A DNA stretch of 64,000 nt, from NCBI RefSeq assembly GCF_000376565.1, contig NZ_BARG01000096.1, positions 1-64,000 on the forward strand, in the 5' to 3' direction. This stretch comes from Streptomyces hokutonensis (GTDB taxonomy: Bacteria > Actinomycetota > Actinomycetes > Streptomycetales > Streptomycetaceae). The position numbers and the translations under genes were made by a program. Below, piece after piece: positions 26,816 to 35,633 of this stretch; the stretch's first letter is position 1, and every line of letters begins with the position of its first letter. Under the pieces are notes generated by a model. It saw only the letters and a list, made by a program, of their open reading frames with translations, was not told the DNA's origin and ran no database searches.

Positions 26816-27765
26816 CCGCCGTCATCGACAAGCCCGTCGAGCCCGTCAAGTCCGTACGGCAGCCCGGTCGTTGGGCCGCGCCGCCCCGGCCGACCTGGGA
26901 GGAGGAGCCCAGCAGGGCCGGCCTCGCCGGCAAGGGGCTCGTCCTCACCCTCGCCTGCCTCGGCATCCTCTTCCCGCTCTGGATCGTCCTCGTCACCAGC
27001 CTCTCCTCCCGCAAGACCATCGACCAGGCGGGCGGCCTGGTCATGGTGCCCAAGGGCATCACCTTCGTCGCCTACAAGGAACTCCTCAGCGGCGGCCAGG
27101 TCACCCGCGCGGCGGTCATCAGCGTCCTCATCACCGTCGTCGGCACGGCCTTCTCCATGACCGTGTCCGTCCTGTGCGCCTACGGCCTCTCCCGTATCGG
27201 CTCGCTCGGGCACCGGTGGATCCTGATGCTGCTGCTCGCCACGATGTTCTTCAGCGCCGGGCTCATTCCGACCTACCTGCTGGTGCAGTCGCTCGGTCTC
27301 ACCGACAGCTATCTCGCGCTGATCCTGCCGAGTGCGCTCAGTGTCTTCAACATCCTTGTGCTGCGCGGGTTCTTCATGGGCATTCCGCAGGAACTCGTCG
27401 ACAGCGCGCGGATCGACGGCGCGAGTGACTTCCGGATTCTCTGGCAGGTCGTCATGCCCTTGTCGCGTGCGGTGCTTGCCGTTATCACGCTGTTCTACGC
27501 CGTGGGGTATTGGAGCGCCTGGTTCAACGCGTCTCTCTATCTCAACGACCAGGACATGATGCCGCTGCAGAACGTCATGATCCAGCTGGTGCAGAAGCAG
27601 GAGGCGCCGGTGGGGCTGGGGCAGGCGATCAAGACGGGGGAGTTGTCGGGGCTGGCCGTGCAGATGGCGGTCATGGTGATGGCTTTGTTGCCGGTGGCTG
27701 TGCTTTCGCCGTTTGTGCAGCGGCACTTTAAGAAGGGGATGCTGACGGGGGCCGTTAAGGGCTGA
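26812..27765 (+). CDS. Oligosaccharide ABC transporter permease, LplC/YtcP type
   Basis: The protein has 317 aa with about six membrane helices. The EAA-type loop is ELVDSARIDGASDFRILWQVVMPLSRAV. YWSAWFNASLYLND and a terminal FVQRHFKKGMLTGAVKG are typical of this permease class. It forms the channel with the preceding permease. The GTG start overlaps the upstream stop, so expression is coupled. A 103-base spacer with a dispersed repeat separates it from the GH74-like gene, so readthrough into the hydrolases is possible. Confidence 0.92.
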   Translation: MTAVIDKPVEPVKSVRQPGRWAAPPRPTWEEEPSRAGLAGKGLVLTLACLGILFPLWIVLVTSLSSRKTIDQAGGLVMVPKGITFVAYKELLSGGQVTRAAVISVLITVVGTAFSMTVSVLCAYGLSRIGSLGHRWILMLLLATMFFSAGLIPTYLLVQSLGLTDSYLALILPSALSVFNILVLRGFFMGIPQELVDSARIDGASDFRILWQVVMPLSRAVLAVITLFYAVGYWSAWFNASLYLNDQDMMPLQNVMIQLVQKQEAPVGLGQAIKTGELSGLAVQMAVMVMALLPVAVLSPFVQRHFKKGMLTGAVKG

Positions 27766-27780
27766 ATCGGTTGTGTTTTG

Positions 27781-27826
27781 GCTGCGGGTGCGTTGTGGCT
27801 GGTCGCGCAGTTCCCCGCGCCCCTGA
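27781..27826 (+). repeat. Dispersed Streptomyces intergenic repeat, family A
   Basis: About 45 bases beginning GCTGCGGGTGCGTTGTGG and ending TTCCCCGCGCCCCTGAA. An inverted relative lies at 53387-53431, with only a few differences. Such elements are common between Streptomyces genes; the function is unclear. Confidence 0.75.
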
Positions 27827-27868
27827 AGGAAACTCCCCTGACCGTTTCTTCGTAGAGCGAGGTATGTC

Positions 27869-30061
27869 ATGCGCGCGTCCGAAATCAGCCGGCGTGCCGT
27901 TCTTGCGGGTACCGCAGCCGTCGCCGCGCTTGCCACCGTGCCGGGCATCGCCGCGAAGGCCAATGCGGCGGAAGCCGCCCCCTACCGCTGGCGCAATGCC
28001 GCAATCGGCGGCACCGGATTCGTCACCGGTGTCCTCTTCCACCCCTCCGTCCGCGGCCTCGCCTACGCCCGTACCGACATCGGAGGCGCCTACCGCTGGG
28101 ACGACCGGACCGCCCGCTGGACCCCCCTCACCGATCAACTCGGCTGGGACGACTGGAATCTCCTCGGGGTGGAGGCCCTCGCCGTCGACCCGGCGCATCC
28201 GGATCGGCTGTACCTCGCCGTCGGCACCTACGCCCAGTCCTGGGCGGACAACGGAGCCATCCTGCGTTCCGAAGACCGCGGTGCCACCTGGACCCGTACC
28301 GACCTCGCCGTGAAGCTCGGCGGCAACGAGGACGGGCGCGGTGCCGGGGAGCGGCTGCTCGTCGACCCGCGTGACAGTGACACCCTGTGGCTCGGCACCC
28401 GGCACGACGGGTTGCTCAAGTCGACGGACCGGGGCGCCACTTGGGCAGCCGTCAGCAAATTCCCGGCTGTCGCGAGCGCGTCCGGCCAGGGCGTCACCTT
28501 CCTCGTCGCCGTCGGCCGTGCCGTCTACGCCGGGTGGGGTGACGGCGACGGGAGCGCGACCGCCGTCAACCTCCACCGCACCACCGACGGCACCACCTGG
28601 GAGGCCGTCCCCGGGCAGCCCACCGGCACCTCCGCCAAGGTCCCGATCCGTGCCGCCTACGACCGCCACGCGCGCGAGCTGTATGTGACGTACGCCGACG
28701 CACCCGGGCCCAACGGGCAGTCCGCCGGCAGTGTGCACAGGCTCGCGCCCGCCACCGGGCACTGGACGGACGTCACCCCCGTCCAGCCGGGCGGCAGCGA
28801 CACCTTCGGCTATGGCGGGGTCGCCGTCGACGCCCGTCGTGCGGGGACCGTCGTCGTCTCCACCAACAACCGCTGGGCGGCCGTGGACACCCTGTACCGG
28901 ACCACCGACGGTGGCCTCACCTGGACGTCCCTCAGGGACTCCGCTGTCTTCGACGTGTCCGAGACTCCTTTCCTCAAGTGGGGTGCGGACCAGCCGAAGT
29001 TCGGCTGGTGGATCCAGGCCGTCGCCGTCGACCCGTACGACTCGGAGCACGTCGTCTACGGCACCGGCGCCACCCTCTACGGCACCCGTGACCTCACGCA
29101 CTGGGCACCGCGGATCCGTGGCCTGGAGGAGACGTCCGTGATCCAGCTGATCTCGCCCCCGGTCGGGGAGGCACACCTGATCAGCGCCTCGCGGGACATC
29201 GGCGTGATGTACCACGAGCGGCTCACGGCGTCTCCGTCGCGCGGCATGGCGACGAACCCCGTGTTCGGGTCGGCGACGGGAATCGCGCAGGCCGCGGGCA
29301 GGCCGGCGTATGTCGTCCGCACGGGCTGGGGCGACAACGGCAACGGTGCATACTCGGGCGACGGCGGCCGGACCTGGGCGCCCTTCGCTGCCCAGCCCTC
29401 CATCGCCCACGACGCACCGGGGCCGATCGCCGCCGGCGCCGACGGCGGTACGCTGCTGTGGTCCTTCGTGCACTGGGACGGCACGAAGTACCCGGCTCAC
29501 CGCTCGGCGGACAACGGCGCGACCTGGACCGAGATCTCCTCCTTCCCGAAGGGCGCCACGCCGGTCGCCGACCCGGCCGACCCGACGCTCTTCTACGCAT
29601 ACGACACCGACACAGGAACGCTATACGCCAGCACTGACAGTGGCGTCTCGTTCACTGCGCGTGCGGGTGGGCTGCCCGCCGGGGACAGCCAGTTCCAGCT
29701 GGTCGCGGCGCCGGGCAGGACCGGTGACCTGTGGCTGAGCGTCAAGTGGAACGGGTTGTACCGGTCTGTCGACGGGGGCGTGAGCTTCGCCAAGGTCGCC
29801 AGCTGCTGGGCCTCCTACACCCTCGGTTTCGGCAGACCCGCCCCCGGCGCCGACTACCCGGCGATCTATCAGGTCGGCTCCACCGATACCATCACCGCCG
29901 TCTACCGCTCCGACGACGAGGCGAAGACCTGGGTGCGGATCAACGACGACCGGCACCAGTGGGGTTGGACCGGGCAGTGCATCACCGGTGACCCGCGTGT
30001 GTACGGCCGTGTCTACCTCGCCACCAACGGGCGCGGGATCCAGTACGGGGAGCAGTTCTGA
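27869..30061 (+). CDS. Secreted GH74-like beta-propeller protein (xyloglucanase family, catalytic acid missing)
   Basis: The protein has 730 aa. A Tat signal (ISRRAVLAG) with an Ala-rich h-region ends near residue 34. Two BNR-repeat propellers follow, with many S-DG-TW units. The N-terminal GH74 hallmark VTGVLFHP-YARTDIGGAYRWD is intact, including the catalytic base D70. At the second catalytic site, family members have a TSLDxA-type block before P-F-VRVG. Here the matching stretch is SATGIAQAAGRPAYVVRTG, placing Ala473 where the acid Asp should be. The protein may be inactive, weakly active or xyloglucan-binding only. Its stop overlaps the GH42 start by one base. Confidence 0.83.
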   Translation: MRASEISRRAVLAGTAAVAALATVPGIAAKANAAEAAPYRWRNAAIGGTGFVTGVLFHPSVRGLAYARTDIGGAYRWDDRTARWTPLTDQLGWDDWNLLGVEALAVDPAHPDRLYLAVGTYAQSWADNGAILRSEDRGATWTRTDLAVKLGGNEDGRGAGERLLVDPRDSDTLWLGTRHDGLLKSTDRGATWAAVSKFPAVASASGQGVTFLVAVGRAVYAGWGDGDGSATAVNLHRTTDGTTWEAVPGQPTGTSAKVPIRAAYDRHARELYVTYADAPGPNGQSAGSVHRLAPATGHWTDVTPVQPGGSDTFGYGGVAVDARRAGTVVVSTNNRWAAVDTLYRTTDGGLTWTSLRDSAVFDVSETPFLKWGADQPKFGWWIQAVAVDPYDSEHVVYGTGATLYGTRDLTHWAPRIRGLEETSVIQLISPPVGEAHLISASRDIGVMYHERLTASPSRGMATNPVFGSATGIAQAAGRPAYVVRTGWGDNGNGAYSGDGGRTWAPFAAQPSIAHDAPGPIAAGADGGTLLWSFVHWDGTKYPAHRSADNGATWTEISSFPKGATPVADPADPTLFYAYDTDTGTLYASTDSGVSFTARAGGLPAGDSQFQLVAAPGRTGDLWLSVKWNGLYRSVDGGVSFAKVASCWASYTLGFGRPAPGADYPAIYQVGSTDTITAVYRSDDEAKTWVRINDDRHQWGWTGQCITGDPRVYGRVYLATNGRGIQYGEQF

Positions 30062-32031
30062 TGCCTCAGCTCGGTGACGCCACCCGTGGCCGCGTCCTCT
30101 TCGGCGGCGACTACAACCCCGAACAGTGGCCCGAGGAGACCTGGCACGAGGACGTCCGGCTGATGAAGGACGCCGGCGTCAACTCCGTCACCCTCGGCGT
30201 CTTCTCCTGGGCGAAGCTCGAACCCGAGCCGGGGGCAAGGGAGTTCGGCTGGCTCGACCGGCTGATGGATCTGATGCACGAGAGCGGAATCGGGGTCGTG
30301 CTCGCCACGCCCACCTCCTCCCCGCCGCCGTGGCTCGGGCGCCTCCACCCGGAGACCCTGCCCCGGGACGCCGACGGCCGGATCGAGTGGTGGGGCGGAC
30401 GGCAGCACTTCTCGCACTCCAGCGCTGTCTACCGGCGGCACGCCGCCGCCATCACCGAGGCCCTGGCCGCCCGTTACGCCGGCCACCCCGCCCTCACGAT
30501 GTGGCACATCAACAACGAGTACTGCACCTTCGACTACGGCGACGAGGCCGCCGTCGCCTTCCGCCGCTGGCTGCGTGCGAGGTACGGCACGCTCGACGCC
30601 CTCAACTCCGCCTGGGGTACGGCGTTCTGGAGCCAGGGCTACGACACCTGGGACGGCGTGCTGCCTCCGCGCCACGCCCACTACCTCAACAACCCCACCC
30701 ACGTGCTCGACTTCCGGCGCTTCACCTCCGACATGCTCCTGGAGTGCTACACCGCCGAGCGCGACATCGTCCGCCGGCACACCCCGCACCTCCCGGTCAC
30801 CACCAACTTCATGCCGCTGTGGGTCGGCCAGGACGGCTGGCGCTGGGCCGAGGAGGAGGACGTCGTCTCGGTCGACCTCTATCCCGATCCGCGCGATCCG
30901 CTCGGCGCCCAAAGTGCCGCCCTCGTGCAGGACTTGACCCGTTCGCAGGCGCGCGGCCCGTGGATGCTCATGGAGCAGGCGGCCGGACCGGTCAACTGGC
31001 GCGGGGTGAACCACCCGAAGCCGCGCGGCCTCAACCGCCTCTGGTCCCTCCAGGCCGTGGCCCGTGGCGCCGACGCCGTCTGCTACTTCCAGTGGCGCCA
31101 ATCCCGGCAGGGCGCCGAGAAGTTCCACTCCGGGATGCTCAGTCACGCGGGGGAGAGGGGCCGCACCTTCCAGGAGGTCAAGCAGCTCGGCGCTGAACTC
31201 GCCCGTATCGGCGGTGAAGTGACGGGTACTCACATCCCCGCCGACATCGCGATCCTGCACGACTGGAACGCCTGGTGGGCCGGCGCCCAGGACGGCCGCC
31301 TCTCCACCGAGGTCGACCACCCCGAGGTCGTCCGTGCCTGGCACCGAGCCCTGTGGGAGTCCCACCTCACCACCGACTTCGCCCACCCCGAACACGACCT
31401 GTCCGCCTACGAGTTGGTCGTGGTCCCGCAGCTCTACCTCCTCACCGACACCGCGATCGACAACCTCCTCGCGTACGTCCGCGGCGGCGGCACCCTCGTC
31501 TGCGGCTTCCTCACCGGGATCGCCGACGAGGACGACCGCGTCCGCCCCGGCGGCATGGACGACCGCCTCCGCGACCTCTTCGGCATCCGCACCCTGCACG
31601 AGTGGTGGCCGCTGGACCCCGGGGAGACCGTCGAGTGCGAGGGCTTCCGAGGGACACTCTGGTCGGAGGAGATAGAGCCCGAGGACGGCGCCGCCGACGA
31701 GGCGATCCCTTACAAAGGTGGGGAGTTGGACGGCCTGGCCGCCGTGCTCCGCAAGGGCCGCGCCTGGTACGTCTCCACCCTCCCCGAGCCGTACGCCCTC
31801 CGCGCCCTGCTAGCCCGCGCCGCCGCCGAGGCGGGCGTCCGCCCGGTACTCGAAGGACTTCCGGCGGGCGTCGAGGCCGTACGCCGAGGCGACCTGCTGT
31901 TCCTCCTCAACCACGGACGCGAACCAGTGACCGTCGAAGTCCCGGGCAACTACGACGACTTGCTCACCAGCACGCCCGTCGAACACGAGCTCACCCTCGG
32001 CCGCTACGGCGTCGCGGTGCTACGGCCATGA
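30061..32031 (+). CDS. GH42 beta-galactosidase, cytoplasmic
   Basis: The protein has 656 aa with no signal peptide. A GH42 barrel (about 10-390) opens with FGGDYNPEQWP. The acid/base is E153 in HINNEY and the nucleophile is E305 in LMEQAAGP. A trimerisation domain (beta-galactosidase fold, about 395-600) and a small beta domain follow. It should remove terminal beta-galactose, as on xyloglucan L-type side chains, after import. The start overlaps the GH74-like stop (TGATG) and its own stop overlaps GH95 by four bases. Confidence 0.93.
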   Translation: MPQLGDATRGRVLFGGDYNPEQWPEETWHEDVRLMKDAGVNSVTLGVFSWAKLEPEPGAREFGWLDRLMDLMHESGIGVVLATPTSSPPPWLGRLHPETLPRDADGRIEWWGGRQHFSHSSAVYRRHAAAITEALAARYAGHPALTMWHINNEYCTFDYGDEAAVAFRRWLRARYGTLDALNSAWGTAFWSQGYDTWDGVLPPRHAHYLNNPTHVLDFRRFTSDMLLECYTAERDIVRRHTPHLPVTTNFMPLWVGQDGWRWAEEEDVVSVDLYPDPRDPLGAQSAALVQDLTRSQARGPWMLMEQAAGPVNWRGVNHPKPRGLNRLWSLQAVARGADAVCYFQWRQSRQGAEKFHSGMLSHAGERGRTFQEVKQLGAELARIGGEVTGTHIPADIAILHDWNAWWAGAQDGRLSTEVDHPEVVRAWHRALWESHLTTDFAHPEHDLSAYELVVVPQLYLLTDTAIDNLLAYVRGGGTLVCGFLTGIADEDDRVRPGGMDDRLRDLFGIRTLHEWWPLDPGETVECEGFRGTLWSEEIEPEDGAADEAIPYKGGELDGLAAVLRKGRAWYVSTLPEPYALRALLARAAAEAGVRPVLEGLPAGVEAVRRGDLLFLLNHGREPVTVEVPGNYDDLLTSTPVEHELTLGRYGVAVLRP

Positions 32032-34346
32032 CGGGCGGAGCCGGGGCTGGTCGGGCCGGGGCTGGTGGAGGCGCACCCGAAGCACACGAGTCCGCCGACC
32101 CCGCACCCCCCACCACCCCCCACCACGGCACCTGGGAACCCACCCCCGCCGCCCGCTGGGAGGACGCCTTCCTCAGTGGCAACGGACATCACGGTGCCCT
32201 CGTGTTCGGTGATCCGGGCGACGACCGGGTCATCGTCACCCATCACACCCTCGTCCGCCCGAACGGTGCCGAGCACGCCCGGCCTCCGCGTCTCGCCGCC
32301 GAACTCCAGGCGCTTCAGGAGCGGTTGCTCGCCGGTGAGCTCACGGCCGCCGAGGACTTCACGGACGGTCGGCCGCTTCAGTGGGTGCAGCCCTTCCATC
32401 CTGCCTTTCAGACGCGACTGTGCAGCCGGTCGGCCGTCGGCGCGGAACGCGACTACCGCCGCTCCGTCGACTTCACCACCGGTGAGACCATCGCCCGCCG
32501 CGGCGACTGGCGGAGCCGCTTGTTCGTCTCCCGTGCCGACGACGTGATCGTCCAGCACGTCACGGCCGCCGACCTCACCCTCGATCTCACCCAGGAGCAC
32601 CAACTCCCGGGCGCACCGGTGAAGTTGGCCGTCGGCCACGGCACGCTTCTCACCTCCGACGGCGCTCTGCTCAACCTCCGCGTCCGCTACCCCGACAGCG
32701 ACCGGGCCTACACCGGGGTGACCCTGGCCGTGGTCACCGGCGGCACAACTCGGCTCGCGCCGAGCGGAGTTCGCGTCACCGGCGCGACCGAGGTCCTGCT
32801 CCTCACCCGCGTACGACGCCACACCGGCGAACTGGACGTCGCGGCGGAGACCCGAGCCCTGCGTGCCCTGCTGCCCGACGAACGGCAGGCCGACGAAGGG
32901 AGCCTCTACGACACCCTTCTCGACCGCCACCTCGCGCTCCACCGCACCGCCTACCACCGCGTCACCCTCGATCTCCGGGCCGATGCCACGGAACGGGCGC
33001 TCCCCGGCTCCGAGTTGCTCAAGCGGCCCACCAGCCCCGCCCTCCTGGAGCGCCTCTTTGCCGCAGGGCGCTATCACCTCCTCTCTTCCAGCGGTCTCCT
33101 CCCGCCCCGTCTCACCGGCCTGTGGACCGGTGACTGGAACACGGCCTGGTCCGGCGCGTTCACCAACGACGCGAACCTCAACCTCCAGACGGCCTCCGCC
33201 GCGAGTGCCGCACTCCCCGAAGTCACGGACGCCCTTGCCGCCCTGATCCACCGTCAGCGCGACGACTGGCGGGAGAACGCCCGGGCCGTCTTCGGCGCCC
33301 GGGGCGTCGTCGCGCCCGCGCACACCGACGGCGAGTCCGGGCTGTCGTACCACTTCAGCCGCGAGTACCCGCTGCACCTGTGGACCGCCGGCGCCGACTG
33401 GCTGCTGAAGCCGCTCGTCGACCACGACGAGACCCGCGGCGCACGCGACCCCCGCACCGCCGCCGCGCTCGCCGAAGTCGCCCTGTTCTACGAGGACTTC
33501 CTCACGAGCAGTCGCACCGAACGCACCGACCCCGACGGGCACCTGGTCCTCGTCCCCTCCTACTCGCCCGAGAACCGTCCCGCGAACGGCAGTTGGGGCG
33601 CGATCAACGCCGCGATGGACCTCTCCGCCGCCCGCCACGCGCTGCGCACCGCAGCCGACTACCACCCGGGCACCCCGGAAGCCGGCCGCTGGGCCGCCCT
33701 CGCTGACCGGCTCCCGCCCCACCGGGTCAACTCCCAAGGAGCGCTGGCCGAATGGGCCTGGCCGGGACTGGACGACAGCTACGACCACCGCCACCTCAGC
33801 CACCTGTACGGCGTCTGGCCCCTCGACGAGATCAACCCCTACGACACCCCGCGCCTCGCGGCCGCAGCCCACCGCGCGCTCCAACTCCGGGGCGCCGAGA
33901 ACGATTCGGCGCACGGCCACCTGCACCACGCGCTCGTCGCGGCCCGCCTCCGCGACGGTGAGCGGGTCGCGCACGCCCTCGGTCAGGTCCTCGGCGGCGA
34001 CTTCTTCCACGCCTCGCTGATGAGCGCGCACTACCCGAACCGCGATGTGTACAACGCGGACGCCGCGCACACCCTGCCCGGTGTGCTGATCGAGACGCTG
34101 GTGCAGTCGACGCCGGACCGGCTGGTCCTGCTCCCCGCGCTGCCGGCGGCGTATCCACAGGGTCAACTCACCGGCGTACGCACGAGGTTCGGGGCGGAAC
34201 TCGATCTGACCTGGACGCCGGACACGGCCGTCGCGGTACTCCGCCCCTCCCGCACCCACCGCCTCGAACTGCGGACTTCCTCCGGCACTCAGCCGCTCGA
34301 ACTCGTCGCCGGAGAAGACCGCGTCCTCACCCTGGGGGCGCGGTAG
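32028..34346 (+). CDS. GH95 family alpha-L-fucosidase
   Basis: The protein has 772 aa with no signal peptide and a Gly/Ala-rich first 35 residues. The family core is LTGLWTGDWNTAW, then a DANLNLQ block with the two Asn that activate water (N383, N385). SYSPEN gives the acid (E515) and DHRHLSHLYGVWP gives D586. These match the key residues of inverting 1,2-alpha-L-fucosidases. The usual NYWPAE segment after the Asn pair is replaced by TASAASAALPEV, so specificity may differ, for example arabinose or galactose. In this locus, removal of fucose from F-type side chains is the natural role. ATGA overlap with GH42. Confidence 0.85.
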   Translation: MTGGAGAGRAGAGGGAPEAHESADPAPPTTPHHGTWEPTPAARWEDAFLSGNGHHGALVFGDPGDDRVIVTHHTLVRPNGAEHARPPRLAAELQALQERLLAGELTAAEDFTDGRPLQWVQPFHPAFQTRLCSRSAVGAERDYRRSVDFTTGETIARRGDWRSRLFVSRADDVIVQHVTAADLTLDLTQEHQLPGAPVKLAVGHGTLLTSDGALLNLRVRYPDSDRAYTGVTLAVVTGGTTRLAPSGVRVTGATEVLLLTRVRRHTGELDVAAETRALRALLPDERQADEGSLYDTLLDRHLALHRTAYHRVTLDLRADATERALPGSELLKRPTSPALLERLFAAGRYHLLSSSGLLPPRLTGLWTGDWNTAWSGAFTNDANLNLQTASAASAALPEVTDALAALIHRQRDDWRENARAVFGARGVVAPAHTDGESGLSYHFSREYPLHLWTAGADWLLKPLVDHDETRGARDPRTAAALAEVALFYEDFLTSSRTERTDPDGHLVLVPSYSPENRPANGSWGAINAAMDLSAARHALRTAADYHPGTPEAGRWAALADRLPPHRVNSQGALAEWAWPGLDDSYDHRHLSHLYGVWPLDEINPYDTPRLAAAAHRALQLRGAENDSAHGHLHHALVAARLRDGERVAHALGQVLGGDFFHASLMSAHYPNRDVYNADAAHTLPGVLIETLVQSTPDRLVLLPALPAAYPQGQLTGVRTRFGAELDLTWTPDTAVAVLRPSRTHRLELRTSSGTQPLELVAGEDRVLTLGAR

Positions 34347-34382
34347 CCACACGCAACTCCCCCCACCCATGGAAGGGACACC

Positions 34383-35096
34383 ATGGCAACACGCACCCGC
34401 AGCAGGCTCGTCATGGCCTTGCTGGCCCCCGCACTCGCGCTCGGCGCCACCGTCGGCCTCGCCTCGGCCCCCGCCTCCGCCGCCGTCTGGAGCTCCTGCG
34501 ACCAGTGGGGCAGCACGACCCTGAACGGCTACACGCTCTACAACGACATCTGGGGCTCCGGCGCCGGCACCCAGTGCATCTGGGCCAACTCCGGTACCAA
34601 CTGGGGAGTCACCGCCAACCACCCCAACACCGGCGGCATCAAGGCCTACCCCAACGCCAAGAAGGTGATCGGCAAGTCGATCACCTCGCTCGGCTCGCTC
34701 AAGAGCAGCTACAACGTCACGGTTCCGTCGTCCGGCGCGTACAACACGTCGTACGACATCTGGGACACCAACTACGCCTACGAGATCATGCTCTGGGTCA
34801 ACAAGACCGGCGCGGTCGGCCCGCTCGGCACCTCGCAGGGCAGTCTGACGCTGGGCGGCTCCACCTGGACCGTCTACAAGGGCAACAACGGCAGCAACGA
34901 CGTGTTCTCGTTCGTGCGCAGCTCCAACTCCTCGTCCGGCACGATCGACATCCTGCCGATCCTCAAGTGGATCAAGGACACCAAGGGCTGGTTCGGCAAT
35001 GTGACCATCGGGGACCTTCAGTTCGGCTTCGAGATCACGTCCTCGTCCGGCGGCCTCGCCTTCACCACCAACAGCGAGAGCGTCACCAGCAGTTGA
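34383..35096 (+). CDS. Secreted GH12 endo-beta-1,4-glucanase / xyloglucanase
   Basis: The protein has 237 aa. A Sec signal (about 1-33, ASAAVW cleavage) precedes a compact GH12 jelly roll with no binding module. The nucleophile is E134 in YEIMLWVN and the acid/base is E217 in FGFEITSSSGG. GH12 members cut beta-1,4-glucans, some specifically xyloglucan. It is 36 bases after GH95, the last gene of the run, and a strong hairpin follows at 35118. A second, divergent GH12 lies at 39008. Confidence 0.92.
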   Translation: MATRTRSRLVMALLAPALALGATVGLASAPASAAVWSSCDQWGSTTLNGYTLYNDIWGSGAGTQCIWANSGTNWGVTANHPNTGGIKAYPNAKKVIGKSITSLGSLKSSYNVTVPSSGAYNTSYDIWDTNYAYEIMLWVNKTGAVGPLGTSQGSLTLGGSTWTVYKGNNGSNDVFSFVRSSNSSSGTIDILPILKWIKDTKGWFGNVTIGDLQFGFEITSSSGGLAFTTNSESVTSS

Positions 35097-35114
35097 CCCA
35101 CCCCGGCACCGCGC

Positions 35115-35504
35115 TCAGCCGCCCGGTCCCCGCACTCCGCGGGGGCCGGGCGGCTCCGCGACGACGAGCCCCGCGACCCAGCAGCCGAGCGCGGCGAGCA
35201 CGAGGCCGCCCACGGCCGGGTTGACGTAGCCGGGAACCGTGCGGGTGACATAGCTTCCCCCGCCCGTCGTCTCGCAGACGAACCTGAGCGGGACGAAGTC
35301 CACGGAGTAGTCCACGACTTGGGCGGCTCTGGGGTCCTCCGGCCCGCCCTCCTGTCCGTTGGTCGTACGACAGGGCAGCGTCGGCGAGGAGTCGGCGCCG
35401 CCGTCCGCGGCCTGCAGGAGCGCGCCCAGCACGTAGAGCAGACCCCACAGATACAGGGCGAACGCGGCCAGGCCCGCCGCCCCGGCGAGCTTGCGTAAGA
35501 CCAT
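35115..35504 (-). CDS. Small two-helix membrane protein, unknown
   Basis: The protein has about 129 aa. One membrane segment lies at residues 5-27, then a ~60-residue extracytoplasmic loop with two Cys (LPC, FVC), a second segment near 100-120 and a short Pro/Gly-rich tail. The ATG at 35504 starts just before the first helix. A longer GTG start at 35576 is possible and neither has a strong ribosome site. The 3' end lies within the terminator hairpin. Not recognised as a known family. Confidence 0.5.
   Translation of the reverse strand: MVLRKLAGAAGLAAFALYLWGLLYVLGALLQAADGGADSSPTLPCRTTNGQEGGPEDPRAAQVVDYSVDFVPLRFVCETTGGGSYVTRTVPGYVNPAVGGLVLAALGCWVAGLVVAEPPGPRGVRGPGG
35118..35153. terminator. 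Terminator hairpin after first GH12 gene
   Basis: GCCGCCCGG pairs with CCGGGCGGC around an inner CCCCGC/GCGGGG stem with an ACTCC loop. It ends the transporter-hydrolase run, and overlaps the 3' end of the small membrane gene on the other strand. Confidence 0.85.
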
Positions 35505-35633
35505 CGCAGGAGTCCACCAGAACAAGATCGGCACGGCTGTGACGGAGCCCACAGTTCCGCGCAACGGAAGCGTCACGGCCTGTGGGGCCGCCCGGAGGAG
35601 AGGCCCAACTCCCCTCCGGGTGAGGCCACTTCG

